DNA from: Hetaerina americana
Taxonomy: Eukaryota > Arthropoda > Insecta > Odonata > Calopterygidae
Direction of reading: 5' to 3'
DNA length: 64,000 nucleotides
Assembly: GCA_022747635.1 (NCBI GenBank)
Contig: JAKTNV010000007.1
Coordinates: 5,280,905 to 5,344,904 of the forward strand
Made by a program: the position numbers and the translations under genes
The notes under the pieces: generated by a model
What the model was told of the DNA's origin: nothing
Seen by the model: the letters and a program-made list of their open reading frames with translations, nothing else
Database searches by the model: none
Shown: one piece after another, positions 23,100 to 33,368 of the stretch
Layout of the letters: each line of letters opens with the position of its first letter
How positions within the stretch are numbered: position 1 is the first letter of the stretch

Positions 23100-24290
23100 T
23101 GGGAGGGATTTGTTATTTTCGGAAACACCTTAAGAGTACATAAAACGGACAAGCAAGAAATATTTTGGCAACGAACACGTTTCGTGACAATATTTAGCAT
23201 CCTACACCAGAAACGGCCGCATTTTTCGGAGGAAATTGTACCTGGGAATACATTCACCCATTCAATCAACGATACATTCACCCAAAATTCTTCGAAGTAG
23301 CATCCTTTTACGTTCACACACCCCTGCCATTGGGTTTTCCACGCCTTCTGGAAGGCGGCGCCCGGAGTGCTGGTAAGCTCCCTCGTCACGGCCTGTTGTT
23401 ACGCTTGCACCGAGCCGTGGTGACGCCCTTTCAACACGAATATGAGGCTGGGAAAGAAGTCTGGTGGGGCCAGCCGTAGTTTGGCTGAGGAAGGGTCGAG
23501 AAGCTCTAGGCAGATCCGCGTGCGAGTTTCCTTTTGTTCGTCCGACAGCACTCGCGGCACCAACTTCGCACACACCTTTCTCATGCCCATGTTTTCGGTC
23601 ACAAGTCGATGCACATCACTTTAAAGGATATCAAGTTCATCAGAAACCATGCAAACATTTCCGGCCTCGGTGGCGGTGGGATAACGTCCTCACCTACCAT
23701 TCCAAAGGTCGCGGGTTCGATTCCCGCCTAGGTGGATTTCCCTCCATCTAGGGCTTGGTTGTATGTGATTGTTTGCAATATAATGTCTGTAATGTAGGGT
23801 TAGGTGGAAGAAGGGACTATTAGTTTCAACCTCGCTCAATTAAGTCGATAAATAAATAAATAAAACATTTAATCTTTGATCCCTGTCAAACAAAGCCTTC
23901 TCTCTTGCAAGATGTTCGTCACTTATTTTGAGGTCGAAGGGCGTCATGAACGTTCGGTGTCTTCAGCATCTTCTCTACCCTCCCGAAACAACTTGCGCCA
24001 CTCAAAAAAAACCCAATCTACCCATTGCATTCTCACCATAAGATGGATGCCTTGAGCATGTTTTGAGTCTCTTTCCCGGTTTTTCTCCGATTCACGGAAC
24101 ATTTGATGGCGTAGCCCTGTTCCAATAACCGGTTCATGACGTAGCGTAACGAGGTCACGTTACATCGCAGAGGTTTCACGAACGATCGATCCGCTCTCCG
24201 AAAAGGCTGGGAGTCGACCGCCACGGACCTCCAGCCTCTCCTGAGACTCCCTCCATCGTACCCAGCCAGAGAAACCGCCACCCGTTCGTC
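23100..24290 (-). pseudogene. mariner-like transposon relic with catalytic core deleted, carrying a nested SINE
   Basis: On the minus strand, pieces of a mariner transposase appear in order. An N-terminal part is near 24033-24160 ('LLEQGYAIKCSVNRRKTGKE'), then 'EWRKLFREGREDAEDTE' near 23950-24000, a 'GMRKVCAKLVPRVLSDEQKE' block near 23520-23590, and directly after it C-terminal blocks ('PPDFFPSLIFVLKGRHHGS' near 23400-23470; 'AFQKAWKTQWQGCVNVKGCY' near 23290-23350). The region with the first two catalytic Asp residues is missing, and frameshifts occur. The SINE at 23661-23862 interrupts the helix-turn-helix part. Terminal repeats were not fixed, so the limits are approximate. Confidence 0.8.
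23661..23862 (+). mobile_element. tRNA-derived SINE, family B, with target-site duplication
   Basis: The tRNA-like head contains GGTGGCGGTGGGATAACG and the box B-like GGGTTCGATTCCCGCC. The body continues 'CCATCTAGGGCTTGG', and the tail is (ATAA)n. It is flanked by an eight-base duplication AAACATTT at 23653-23660 and 23863-23870, so the insertion is well preserved. It lies within a mariner relic. A second copy on the minus strand is at 30691-30889. Confidence 0.92.
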
Positions 24291-24934
24291 CGTCTATCTG
24301 GGAAAAAAATCATTCTTCGTTTGGGACGGGCCTTGTATTCTACTCTGTCGAGTTTCCCCTGGACGCGCTGGAGGCATCTTAAGGCGTTTGCCCTTGATCG
24401 GCCATTGCTTCCTTCCTGTTGCCTCCGAGCGGATTAGCTCCTCCCCGCATCCACCCTTTCCGCCCCCCGCCCCCCTGGGATTCATGAGAGGGAAGAGCGG
24501 ATACCCCCGATACTCTGATAAGATTCCTTGTCGCTAAACGAAACTCCTGATGAGTCATTTGTTTACCCTATGAAATGAATGGTGTGTAGCTGTTGGTTGA
24601 ACTCGCTACCATTGATGAGATGGAGAAGAGTTCTTCTTTGTCCACTCCCAGCTTCGACGACCTGAGTCCCCACTCTTATCGACGGGGCTCGTGGGCGTGG
24701 AAGTCGTCCCCGCCTCGGAGGAGCATCACCGGGTATATTGCTCCCTCCCGGTGGACCACATATTTATGTGCGTCGGCGTGAATAACTCTCTCTTCTATCT
24801 TTCCTCATTTATCCTTGGCACTCTTGAGTCACCTCATTTCATTCCCTTACAGTCAATCCCTTTGGCGAATCCCTCCCACGGTTCCGCAGCAGAAAGGTTA
24901 TTGACTTCAGGCCATTCGGAAAGAGCAGGATGAT
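24291..24934. other. Intergenic, CpG-rich, no gene recognised
   Basis: Contains a short open stretch at 24593-24781 ('DEMEKSSSLSTPSFDDLSPH') with ordinary composition but no splice or domain support. Not called as a gene. Confidence 0.35.
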
Positions 24935-25275
24935 TTAAAAGGTTGTCCATTGAGTAGAATGCATGGCTAAGCCCGTAGTAGTAGTATTTAGGGGAGGCGA
25001 CCGACAGCTGAGGTCATTTGCGCCATTAGGGATGGAAATAAAAGGATGAAGGGTGGAGAGAAACCCGGCGTCGGCATTAGCCCACTGTTTACGAAAGGCG
25101 CCAAGGGGTCCGCGTCCCATCCGACGGACGGCGTATTCACTCAAAGTGCCCTCCACAAAGCACCTCAAGTAGGGATCGAGATAACACTGAAAAATATTCA
25201 ACACTGCTGGGATTTAAACCCGGACCCTCTGGGTGTGAAGCCAGTACGATAGCCACCGCACCATCTCGATCCCCC
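24935..25275 (-). mobile_element. tRNA-derived SINE, family C, copy 1
   Basis: On the minus strand a tRNA-like head (ATGGTGCGGTGGCTATCG; box B-like GGGTTTAAATCCC) precedes a conserved body. The body contains 'GATCCCTACTTGAGGTGC', 'CCGTCCGTCGGATGGGACG', 'ACCCCTTGGCGCC' and 'GACGCCGGGTTTCTCT', and ends near 'GGTCGCCTCCCCTAAATA'. Good copies are at 41121-41430 and 63682-63990; degenerate ones are near 35625 and 36055. Confidence 0.88.
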
Positions 25276-27724
25276 GCTATTTTTGTCTATTCTCCTTGTA
25301 AATGATCTCGCAGTCGGCTGCGTAGTTGATCGTCACAGTTACTTGATCTCCCACCAATTAAGCCATCGAGTAACAAGTCTTGGAAGTTCGTTCAAAGATT
25401 TTCATTTTGAACTGTTAGAATTACTATATTCTTTCTCGTGTTCGCCGAAAAATTACTTTAACATTGAAAATCACAATGATTTGGTCCATAACCAAGTGCT
25501 CAGACTGGTTATAGACTCATATAGACTTTGAATAACTCTCACGGACCTTATCTAAGACGGTTCTGGTTTTTCCATGTCTGTCGCGAATTTTATTCATGTC
25601 GTGATTCGTCATAATTTGCCAGATAAACACGTCTCTTGCTTAAGAATCGCACGTGATATGTTTATGCTTCATTATGAAGTAATGAATTTTTGTTTAAGGC
25701 CTCTAATGCTAAACATTTTCCAAGTTAAATTTAATGATATATTTCATTTTAAATTAAGAATATTACCCCAGGAAGTATTTATTTTCTAATAATTTCTTTC
25801 TACTTCTCAAGTGAAATGCTTACATTTCTTACGTTAAACCCTTTTCACCGCTCCTCATTGGCCCGTTATCGGCCGAACATCATCATCTAGCCGACTGATT
25901 TCACCGAATTCCGACTGACCATACCTCTGAAAGCTATAGAGCCTCGGTTGTAGTCATTCAGATCACCGGGGAAAGTTGTGCATAAAGAGTACATGTATCG
26001 TATACTATACATCATGTCGCCGAACGTAAAACTCTCTCAAGTCAACAGTGGCGCTTAAATCCACGTTAAAACTAAAGAAATGTACATAGATAAAACAGTG
26101 CGAATAAGACATTCTTCTATGTCACTTAGGCGACCAGTGATGCGTTATTGTGACTCAAATATTCCGTAGTATTTCTGTACGGTTCTTTGCGATATTTGGA
26201 GGAAAGCGAGGAAATTTGTTTGGGATGATAACCCCTAGCTTCCTTATTGGCAGTGAAATTTCCTCCGATTGAATTCCGTCCGCTCATCCCTTTGCATTGA
26301 AGATCCAAGTCAAGGATCTTGTAACGCGGATTTATTCAACCGATGGAACACCTCGTTTCGAACGAAGTAGGCCCGGGAAAACCCTTGCCAAATGTGAAAT
26401 TCCTCCCTCTCTTTCTCCGAAGTTGATGCACCGCACACGGCCAAGGCGCGGTGGTTATAAATAGCAAGTGTTCATCCATCAGCCGTTGGAGTTACTTCAA
26501 CATCAGAACCGCTCCCGTTCTTTGAAGGGGAAGGCTGCGGAAAAGGTGGGCGACGTCAATGGCCGCACCAATCGAGAATTTATCGAGAAGTGATTTTTAT
26601 CCTGTTTTGATTCCTTTGCTTGAAAAATATTTTGCAATTGCGAGGTTGGAGTGATTGGAATATCACATCAGAAGGAGTAGCTGTTGGTCTTCAACTTTCC
26701 CATCGTTACGTGTTTTAGTCTTTTTATACTGATTTACTGTGAGGCTATATTTTTTTTGACATGATCCCCTTTCCCTGAAAATAACCCGCTTGATCGCCTC
26801 GCCATTGCCCGGCGAAACTTAACACCACCCCTGAGTGCATTTTTTGGTGATACTTTATTGCACCCATGCTCAAACCACCGAGCGAACCTCATCGGCAGAA
26901 GGGACCGCGTGCAGAGAGGAGGAGCCATGGAAACCGACTTCCTAACCGATCGATCGATACATAGGGGAATATTTTCCTCTCTCAGAATTCGAGATATCGC
27001 AATGGTAGGGAACAGAAATTAGGGTAAATTAAACTTCATCGATGCCACCAACCGACAATTAATGGCTGGGGACCTACCACACTCCCTCGCGGCGGCTTGC
27101 AGGGTAAAGATAAAAATGTTAGCTTAGTTGTTCGAATCCTATGGCTTTCGCCATTGTAGCTTTTATTAACATTCACATTTTGCAGACCAGTGATACAAAA
27201 TACTAGGTACTTGATTGTATGATACGAATTCTCAAAAAAATGCTTAAAGACTATTTACTTATGGTATACTTCATATGCACCATGCAAAACAAGGACATTA
27301 TAAATTGCAATCACTGCTCCATTTAATGATTCTGGCATAAATACCGTGCAATTAATACTTGCGGATGTGTAATTTTAAGTCTCCATTCGAAGAATGATAT
27401 TCGTCTCAAGGTTTAGAAATTTTATCCAGGGGCTCACGTTTGTAAAGAAATTGTCTGAATCAAAGTAGATTGCGGAATCGTAGAAAGAATAATTAATTAT
27501 ATAAAAAGAATGGTTTCCGTTTTCGTTGTGTTTCATTTTCAAGATACAGCACAGAAGAAACAAAGGGTGAAACGGCATTTAAGAATTCAGAACCTCTGAT
27601 GCATGGATATGTTATGCATATTGCTGAAGTTAGGTAATTAATATTTGTAACTTCTTTTGCTGCTATTTTGATATAAAATCTGGTTTCGTATCAATTGATG
27701 GAACAAAGGAGGATGATGAAAGAG
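25276..27724. other. Intergenic, no gene recognised
   Basis: CpG-containing unique-looking sequence. A TATA-like site is noted separately at 26456. Near 27080-27115 a short fragment related to the foldback repeat at 37139-37365 is visible ('CGGCGGCTTGCAGGGTA'). Confidence 0.4.
26456..26484 (+). promoter_or_regulatory. Candidate core promoter (TATA box and initiator-like site)
   Basis: TATAAATA at 26456-26463 stands 23 bases before TCAGCC, an imperfect insect initiator (A at 26481). Downstream, 26563 begins ATG in a short frame, and AAAAG followed by GTGGGC (about 26540) could be a first-exon donor. Spacing is slightly shorter than the usual TATA-to-start distance and no gene was found to go with it. 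Confidence 0.25.
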
Positions 27725-27960
27725 GGATCGAGTTGACGCCGTAGTTAATGCCCTACCTTCCGACCCCGATAGTCCGGGTTCGAAACTCGGTACGGTAAAA
27801 TTTCTTTCATTGCCACGGCGGGTGAAAAAAAGTTTTCAGGGCTATCCCGATTCATTCATACTTGGTGTACTATGTGTACGCCTTTTCATAGGCCTTCATT
27901 TCCTCAAAAACACTCGATTTCAATGCCTAATATTTTCATATACAGGCCACCCTCATTGAC
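27725..27960 (+). mobile_element. Probable tRNA-derived SINE, family E
   Basis: GAGTTGACGCCGTAGTTAAT followed by the box B-like GGGTTCGAAACTCGG gives a tRNA-like head. The body starts 'TAAAATTTCTTTCATTGCC'. Only one copy was seen in the window, so the 3' limit is a guess. Confidence 0.5.
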
Positions 27961-28176
27961 CTAGCCACGTTAATGTAGAGAATGGTTGAGGTTTTACGTA
28001 TTTCAAGCGTGGATGACGACATAACCAATACTGCACATTTATAGCAGTAACTTTTAATAGAACGTATACACATTTATGCAATCAAAGATTGAGAACAAAT
28101 TTCAATGAATGAATATCGTAAGTATTTATACTTATAAATGTGGGTATTACAAGATTTTTTGATGAGCCAATTCAAT

Positions 28177-28455
28177 TTGCCTGGGCGAGAGGGTAGCCAG
28201 TGAGTAGGGCTTCTGCTCAGGGGGTCCTTGGCTCAAATCCGGACGGTGCCTCTGAAAATCCTCGGGGTACTGATCCAAGGTGCGTAGTTTTTCGGGAACC
28301 AGGTCTTCCTGAGAAACATCTGGGCGACATAGGGAGAAAACTGACCCACTTTATCACCATTCTTTTGAGTAAATTTCCGAGGCTGCAGGGCTTGGTGCGA
28401 GGTGACCGCACCTATCAAATTAGCCTTCGGTTTGATGACTGGGGGGGGGGGGGGG
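28177..28455 (+). mobile_element. tRNA-derived SINE related to family A
   Basis: It has a tRNA-like head (GGGTAGCCAGTGAGTAGGG; box B weak, GGCTCAAATCC) and a body with 'GGAACCAGGTCTTCCTGAG'. The tail 'GCCTTCGGTTTGATGACTG' resembles the 3' end of family A ('ACCTTCGGCTTGATTACTG'). A G-run of 16 (28440-28455) ends it. Sharing of the tail suggests use of the same LINE machinery. Confidence 0.7.
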
Positions 28456-29149
28456 AATGATTTCCATTAACCGCGAGCACACAAACAACGTCCCCGTTCC
28501 CAGTTTCAGCACGCAAATAAAATATGAAATACCCTCCGCTATTGCCCTATGGGAGCCCCCTGAACCTCATGAAATATCTCTGCTCGGGGAGAGACATATC
28601 TTTTCCACACGACGCGGCTAATTAACGCACGGCGTTGATAATTTTGTTTGTAATGTTTAACACATTTATAGCCTTGATATTCACGTCGGCCTGCGAGAAG
28701 AGAACTCGACAATCGCAGTTGTTATCCATATTTCAACAATCCCTATAATGAGCATTCCTTCCCTCTCTATCTCGCTCCTACTCGCCCGCCGTCTTTCATC
28801 GCGAAATTCGCACCACCGTCGTCATCCCTGTCCCTTACATTTGTGTGTGCGCGTCCTTCTTTCGTCTGATGCTTCATCAGTGAATGGATAGATGCGCTGG
28901 CAATGCGAGCAACCCGAAATACGAAAACCACCATTCTCCATGGACTTATCGTGTTTTACTAGTGTACTGATGCACTAAGTGTTGCAAAAGGCAGGGATAT
29001 TTCAGGGATAAGTTGTTTCTTGTTAGACGGGGTAAAAGTATGGCCAAAGATTATGCCCAGGAAAATAAATTCTAATAAGTTAGGACTAAATAAATTTGTG
29101 TGAAACATATACATGTATATATAATTATATTGCATGTATAAAAATGCAT
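28456..29149. other. Intergenic, no element recognised
   Basis: Mixed-composition sequence with scattered CpG. Nothing recognised. Confidence 0.4.
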
Positions 29150-29413
29150 AAACACAGTAATCAACCCGAAGGTCGGTTTGGTGGGTGGTGGTGGTAGAAT
29201 TCACCCAGTACTAAGCCCTATACGGCGTGCGAAATTCACACATCAAGGTAGGGGGGCCAGGTCCTTTCCCTGTGCCGGTTATGGTTTCACAGGAAGATCT
29301 GGTACCCAAAAAATCACAGAGCTTAGGTGGAGCTGCAGGTACCCTGAGTGACTTGCCCGGGAATCTAACCCGAGCCCCCCGGTCAGCAGTCCAACGTTCT
29401 ACCCATGGACTAC
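29150..29413 (-). mobile_element. tRNA-derived SINE, family A, copy 2
   Basis: Minus-strand copy matching 5722-5991 over its whole length, with a few bases lost at the tRNA-like head ('GTAGTCCATGGGTAGAACG'). It abuts a 200-bp (TA)n tract at its 5' end and TA-rich sequence at its 3' end. Confidence 0.85.
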
Positions 29414-29442
29414 ATATATATGTACATACATATATATACTAA

Positions 29443-29533
<91 letters not shown>

Positions 29534-29567
29534 CATATATGTACATATATACATATATATACATATA

Positions 29568-29626
<59 letters not shown>
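29414..29626. repeat. (TA)n microsatellite
   Basis: More than 200 bp of (TA)n with a central TACA/TGTA-containing segment (29529-29575). Confidence 0.97.
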
Positions 29627-29630
<4 letters not shown>

Positions 29631-30194
29631 TTAAAAAAATCGTAAATTAAGTTAGCTAAACCATTTATAACTCAGGAACGGCGGCACCGATTTTAATGAT
29701 GTTTGTTTTTTTTTCGTTACGCCTCAGCCCAGAATAGCTGAATAACCATTATAATTTCGTGGGGAATCGTATTGTGATAGCGTATTGGAAAATATCGTAT
29801 CCTATCATCGACATTCATTACATTGGGTTTTTTGGATTCCTCTCAGGCCTGGATAGCAGAACAACAATTAAAATATCGTAAAAGTACCGTATCGTAAAAT
29901 ATCGTACCGTATCCTCGATTTTTAATGGTATTTTGTTTTTTGGATTCACCTCAGCGCAGAATAACCAGAGGGGCTGCCAGTAAGTGATGGTGTCACGTTA
30001 AAAAACACTATTGAGGAAGACAACAGGAAACTACCTCAATTATCATTCCCAAGATAAATATGATGGTCACTACAGAGAATATGAGTCCTGGCAACTACGG
30101 GGATCGGCCCAATCGGCCGTGTGTCGTACCCGAGAGCGGGGGAGGCAAGGCTTCCGCGGTCGTCATCCCACGAAACCCTTGCAAGCGAAGGGGG

Positions 30195-30425
30195 TATTGA
30201 CCAGCAGTGGGATGTTGAAGACGGTATAGAGGGGAGAATATTAGGCAAACGAGGAAAGGGAAGGAACAGGATAGGGATGTTGGACGGGATGAAGGAGGGA
30301 AGAAAGTACTCAGAGATGAAGAGGGACCTGATGTAGAGTAAGATACTGGATTTTGTGTTTTGTTAGGAGTCACAAAATGTTTTATTTAGTAGCTGTGTCC
30401 ATCCAAAAACCTACCTTAACCGGTA
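30195..30425 (+). mobile_element. LINE copy 3, 3' end only, nested in the Helitron
   Basis: Plus-strand 3' fragment of the LINE family seen at 2000-2705. It contains the DNA for 'LGKRGKGRNRIGMLDGMKEG' in one frame, 'SSGMLKTV' in another, and the 3' terminus 'CCATCCAAAAACCTACCTT' followed by a TAATAATAATAA-like tail. Heavily 5'-truncated, as is usual for LINE insertions. The 5' limit is approximate. Confidence 0.75.
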
Positions 30426-30690
30426 GATTACCTAATAATAATAACCATTAAAATATTGTAAAAGTATCGTATCGCGTTATATCGTATCGCATCGTCTATT
30501 TGAAAGATATTTGTTTTTTGATTCGTCTTAGCGCATTATATAAGAATATCCATTAAAATATCTAAAAATTATCGTATCATAATATCGTAATCGCAATGGC
30601 TGAAGCAACTATTTCTGCATCTCCAATTCAGATACGCACATTATTTGCTATCATCCATTCGCCATGTTTCCCATCCGATTCACGTGACCT

Positions 30691-30889
30691 ATTTATTTAT
30701 TTATTTATTCAGTATAAGTCCGAAAACAGCGCATTCTGGCCTTTACATCGAACTATTAACAACGATAACAATGATCACATTTACAAACACCCAAGCCCTA
30801 GGTGGAGGAAAACTCACCCAGGCGGGAATCGAACCCGCGACCCTTGGAATGGCAGACGAGGACGTTACCCCGCCGCCACCGGGGTCGGC
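30691..30889 (-). mobile_element. tRNA-derived SINE, family B, copy 2, nested in the Helitron
   Basis: Minus-strand copy: the tail appears on the left as (ATTT)n, and the tRNA-like head on the right holds GGCGGGAATCGAACCCGCG (box B complement) and CCGCCGCCACCGGGGTCGGC. It splits the Helitron frame between 'SDSRDL' and 'NKYKDN'. A short ACCT occurs at both junctions, too short to be a sure duplication. Confidence 0.85.
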
Positions 30890-31176
30890 AACCTGAGGAA
30901 TTTGAGGAACAAATACAAGGATAACATGTCAGGAAATATTTTACATCGAATTCGTGCATGTAAAAGAAATCTCGATATTGAGGTAAAAGAGGAGTTGCAT
31001 AACCAGGCTTTGCTGTTGATTGAGGACATGTGTTATCTCATGTGCGGCAGTTTATGCGTGAAGTTAGGCATGCCAGCCCTTGATCGTGGAATGAACTACG
31101 CGTTTAATCGAGAATTGGAACGTGAAATGAATATGATCGACATGAATCAGACCAATCAGTTCAAACCAATATACCC

Positions 31177-31434
31177 ATGCTGAACCTCAAACAGAAGGAA
31201 GAATATGATACATTAATCAAGGCAATTGATGATGGAAATGGGGGCGTATTTTTCCTGGATGCACCTGGTGGAATTGGGATGAAATTCCTCATATCATCGC
31301 TTTTGGCCACTGTTCGTGCGAGATCGAACATCGCGGTGGCAGTTGCTTCTTCTGGCATAGCTGCCACACTGTTAGAAGGATGCCGTATGGCTCATTCAGC
31401 CGTTAAAGTTGCCATTCAACCTATAAAATTCTGA
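31177..31434 (+). pseudogene. Helitron Pif1-like helicase fragment with degenerate Walker A
   Basis: Open stretch starting 'LNLKQKEEYDTLIKAIDDGN' with the helicase P-loop region 'DAPGGIGMK'. In active Helitrons this is GGTGKT, so the lysine and threonine that bind nucleotide are displaced. The next motif 'IAVAVASSGIAATLLEG' is well kept. The frame stops at 31434 and the following helicase motifs continue in other frames. Confidence 0.8.
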
Positions 31435-31895
31435 ACAAGTGACAAGTAACATTTCAAAACAGTCCGCAATGGCCAAAATTTTCGTCGCATAAAAAATTAT
31501 ATGGGGCGAATGCACGATGGCACACGAACGTTCATTGGAAGCACTTTGACCGGACTATGAAAGATCCGCGCAATGACTCGAGATGCTTTGATGCCGCAAT
31601 GATTTTACTGTCTGGCGATTTGCGATAAACACTGGCAGTCATTCCAAGATCGACTGCTGCCAATGAAATAGGCGCTTGCCTCAAATCATCAAATCTGTGG
31701 CGCTATGTGAAGAAACTTCAACTGACAACAAACATGAGAGTTGCATTGCTGAACGATCCGTCTGCTGAAGATTTATCTAAGTAATTGTTGACTATCGGTA
31801 ATGGCCGCGTTCCTGCCGACGAATCGGGCGAATTGATTTCATTTTTTCGGAATTTTTAAAATTTTGTTTCATCGACAGATGAACTCATCAACAAA

Positions 31896-32273
31896 GTGTA
31901 CCCAAACATCATTGATAACTACAAAAATCACAAATTATTGAGTGAGCGAGCAATTTTGGCGGCTGAGAACAAAGATGTAGATGAGTTAAACTTCGTAATT
32001 GAGAATCAAATCGTTGGTACTCTTCATTCATTCAAATCTACTGGCCGTGTAACAAACGAAGACGAAGTCGCCAACCATTCATCTGAATTTTTAAACTACT
32101 TGGATGTGCATGGCTTACTACCGCACAATTTACAGTTGAAGGTTGGCTCGGTGGTCACGATGCTTCGAAACCAATACCAACCTAAACTATGCAATGGAAC
32201 GTGTTTGGTGATAAAACAAATTGGTGATCAATGTGATTCATGCGACTATAATCAAAGGAAAATTCAAAGATGA
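31896..32273 (+). pseudogene. Helitron helicase C-terminal fragment
   Basis: An uninterrupted stretch of about 125 codons matching the C-terminal half of Helitron helicases ('YKNHKLLSERAILAAENKDV', 'GTLHSFKS', 'QLKVGSVVTMLRNQYQPKLC'). The last motif, 'MTINKSQGQS', appears downstream in a different frame at about 32363-32390. Confidence 0.8.
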
Positions 32274-32726
32274 GGAAGTTCTCACTCCGAGGATTCCCAT
32301 GATCCCAACAATATTCCTTTTGAGTTTAAATGAATTCAAATTCCAATTCGTGTTGCATTCGCGATGACGATTAACAAATCACAAGGCCAATCGTGGTCTA
32401 AATCTCGAAAACCCATGCTTTTCTCATGGTCAATTATATGTGGCATGTTCACGTGTTGGTGAACCATCCGCTTCATTTGTTCTTGCGCCTGATAACAAAA
32501 CAAAAGATGTTGTATATCAGAAGGTGCTTGACTCAAGAGAATAAACCCAAATGTGTATCAAGATTGGACAAAGAAAACGTATTTCCGACAAGCCATTGTA
32601 ATACTTATATTTGCAGTTTTATTGATTTTTTTCCTTTAATTATTATAAAAAGTCAAACATGATTAAAATCGATACAGCCGTTCTTGATTCATAAATAGTG
32701 TAACTGAACTGTTCATTGATCGTTAG

Positions 32727-32744
32727 GCGGTACGAAGTTCGCCG
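32727..32744 (+). other. Helitron 3'-terminal hairpin remnant
   Basis: GGCGGTACGAAGTTCGCC can fold with a GGCG/CGCC stem, like the subterminal hairpin that ends many insect Helitrons. The expected CTRR end is not present; TA repeat begins at once. Confidence 0.6.
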
Positions 32745-32768
32745 GGGATATATATATACAGTATATAT

Positions 32769-33030
32769 GGGTCGCGGTAGTCCAGTGGGTAGAGCGTCGG
32801 ACTGCTGACCGGAGGGTCCCGGGTTCGATTCCCGGGCAAGGCACTCTGGGAACCTGCAGCTCCACCCAAGCTTAAGTGATTTTTCGAGTACCAGGTTTTC
32901 CTGGCCGGCACGAAAAGGAACTGGCCTCCCTACCCTGATGTGTGAATTTTCACACGCCGTAGAGGGCTTAGTACTGGGTGATCTCTACCATCACTTACTA
33001 ACCCGACCTTCGGCTTGATTACTGTGTTTA
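32769..33030 (+). mobile_element. tRNA-derived SINE, family A, copy 3 (best preserved)
   Basis: The tRNA-like head GTAGTCCAGTGGGTAGAGCG with box B GGGTTCGATTCCCGG is intact. The body holds 'CCACCCAAGCTTAAGTGATT' and 'GGCTTAGTACTGGGTGATC', and the 3' end is 'TTCGGCTTGATTACTGTG' plus TTTATGG. TA repeats lie on both sides. Confidence 0.9.
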
Positions 33031-33043
33031 TGGTATATATATA

Positions 33044-33073
33044 TATATATATTATATATATCAACTTATATGT

Positions 33074-33113
<40 letters not shown>

Positions 33114-33143
33114 ACATATAAGTTGATATATATAATATATATA
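33044..33143. repeat. TA-rich perfect palindrome
   Basis: 100 bp in which the non-repeat words TCAACTTATATGTAGA (33061-33076) and TCTACATATAAGTTGA (33111-33126) face each other across (TA)n. Base pairing holds without a break from 33044 to 33143, so a long cruciform is possible. Confidence 0.93.
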
Positions 33144-33184
33144 ATATATATATATAATATATATAATATATATATATATATATA

Positions 33185-33304
33185 TCTATGATCTCTACCA
33201 TCAGTACTTTAGTAGGTGCCATAAACACAGTACCATACCATAAACATACCATAAACACAGTAATCAACCCGAAGGTCGGTTTAGTAGGTGATGGTAGAGA
33301 TCAT
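33185..33304. repeat. Rearranged tail fragments of SINE family A
   Basis: Pieces of the family A 3' end occur in both orientations. 'TATGATCTCTACCATCA' (33186 on) faces 'TGATGGTAGAGATCATA' (33288 on), with two 'CATAAACACAGTA' repeats between. This is a small inverted duplication, probably from repair or copying within the TA-rich surroundings. Confidence 0.75.

Positions 33305-33366
<62 letters not shown>
33305..33366. repeat. (TA)n microsatellite flanking PLE-B on the left
   Basis: Pure (TA)n of about 60 bp directly next to the terminal sequence of PLE-B. Confidence 0.97.

Positions 33367-33368
<2 letters not shown>

Larger units (their letters stand above)
29640..32750 (+). mobile_element. 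Helitron fragment (3' part) with nested LINE and SINE insertions
   Basis: Plus-strand remains of a rolling-circle Helitron. At 30596-30690 and 30900-31180 lie pieces of the region preceding the helicase ('AEATISASPIQIRTLFAI', 'KYKDNMSGNILHRI', 'MNYAFNRELERE'). Then comes the Pif1-like helicase: Walker A region at 31237-31290 ('FFLDAPGGIGMKFL'; the family motif GGTGKT is degraded), 'SSGIAATLLEG', then after broken frames 'LLSERAILAAENKDVDELNF', 'LPHNLQLKVGSVVTMLRN' (31896-32273), 'IRVAFAMTINKSQGQS' and 'LYVACSRVGEPSASF'. A Helitron-like 3' end hairpin GGCGGTACGAAGTTCGCC is at 32727-32744, with the CTRR end replaced by TA repeat. Several frameshifts make it inactive. Boundaries on the 5' side are uncertain. 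Confidence 0.88.

Noticed and set aside
31161..31367. Minus-strand frame over the Helitron helicase
   Set aside because: Antisense to a recognisable helicase motif region.
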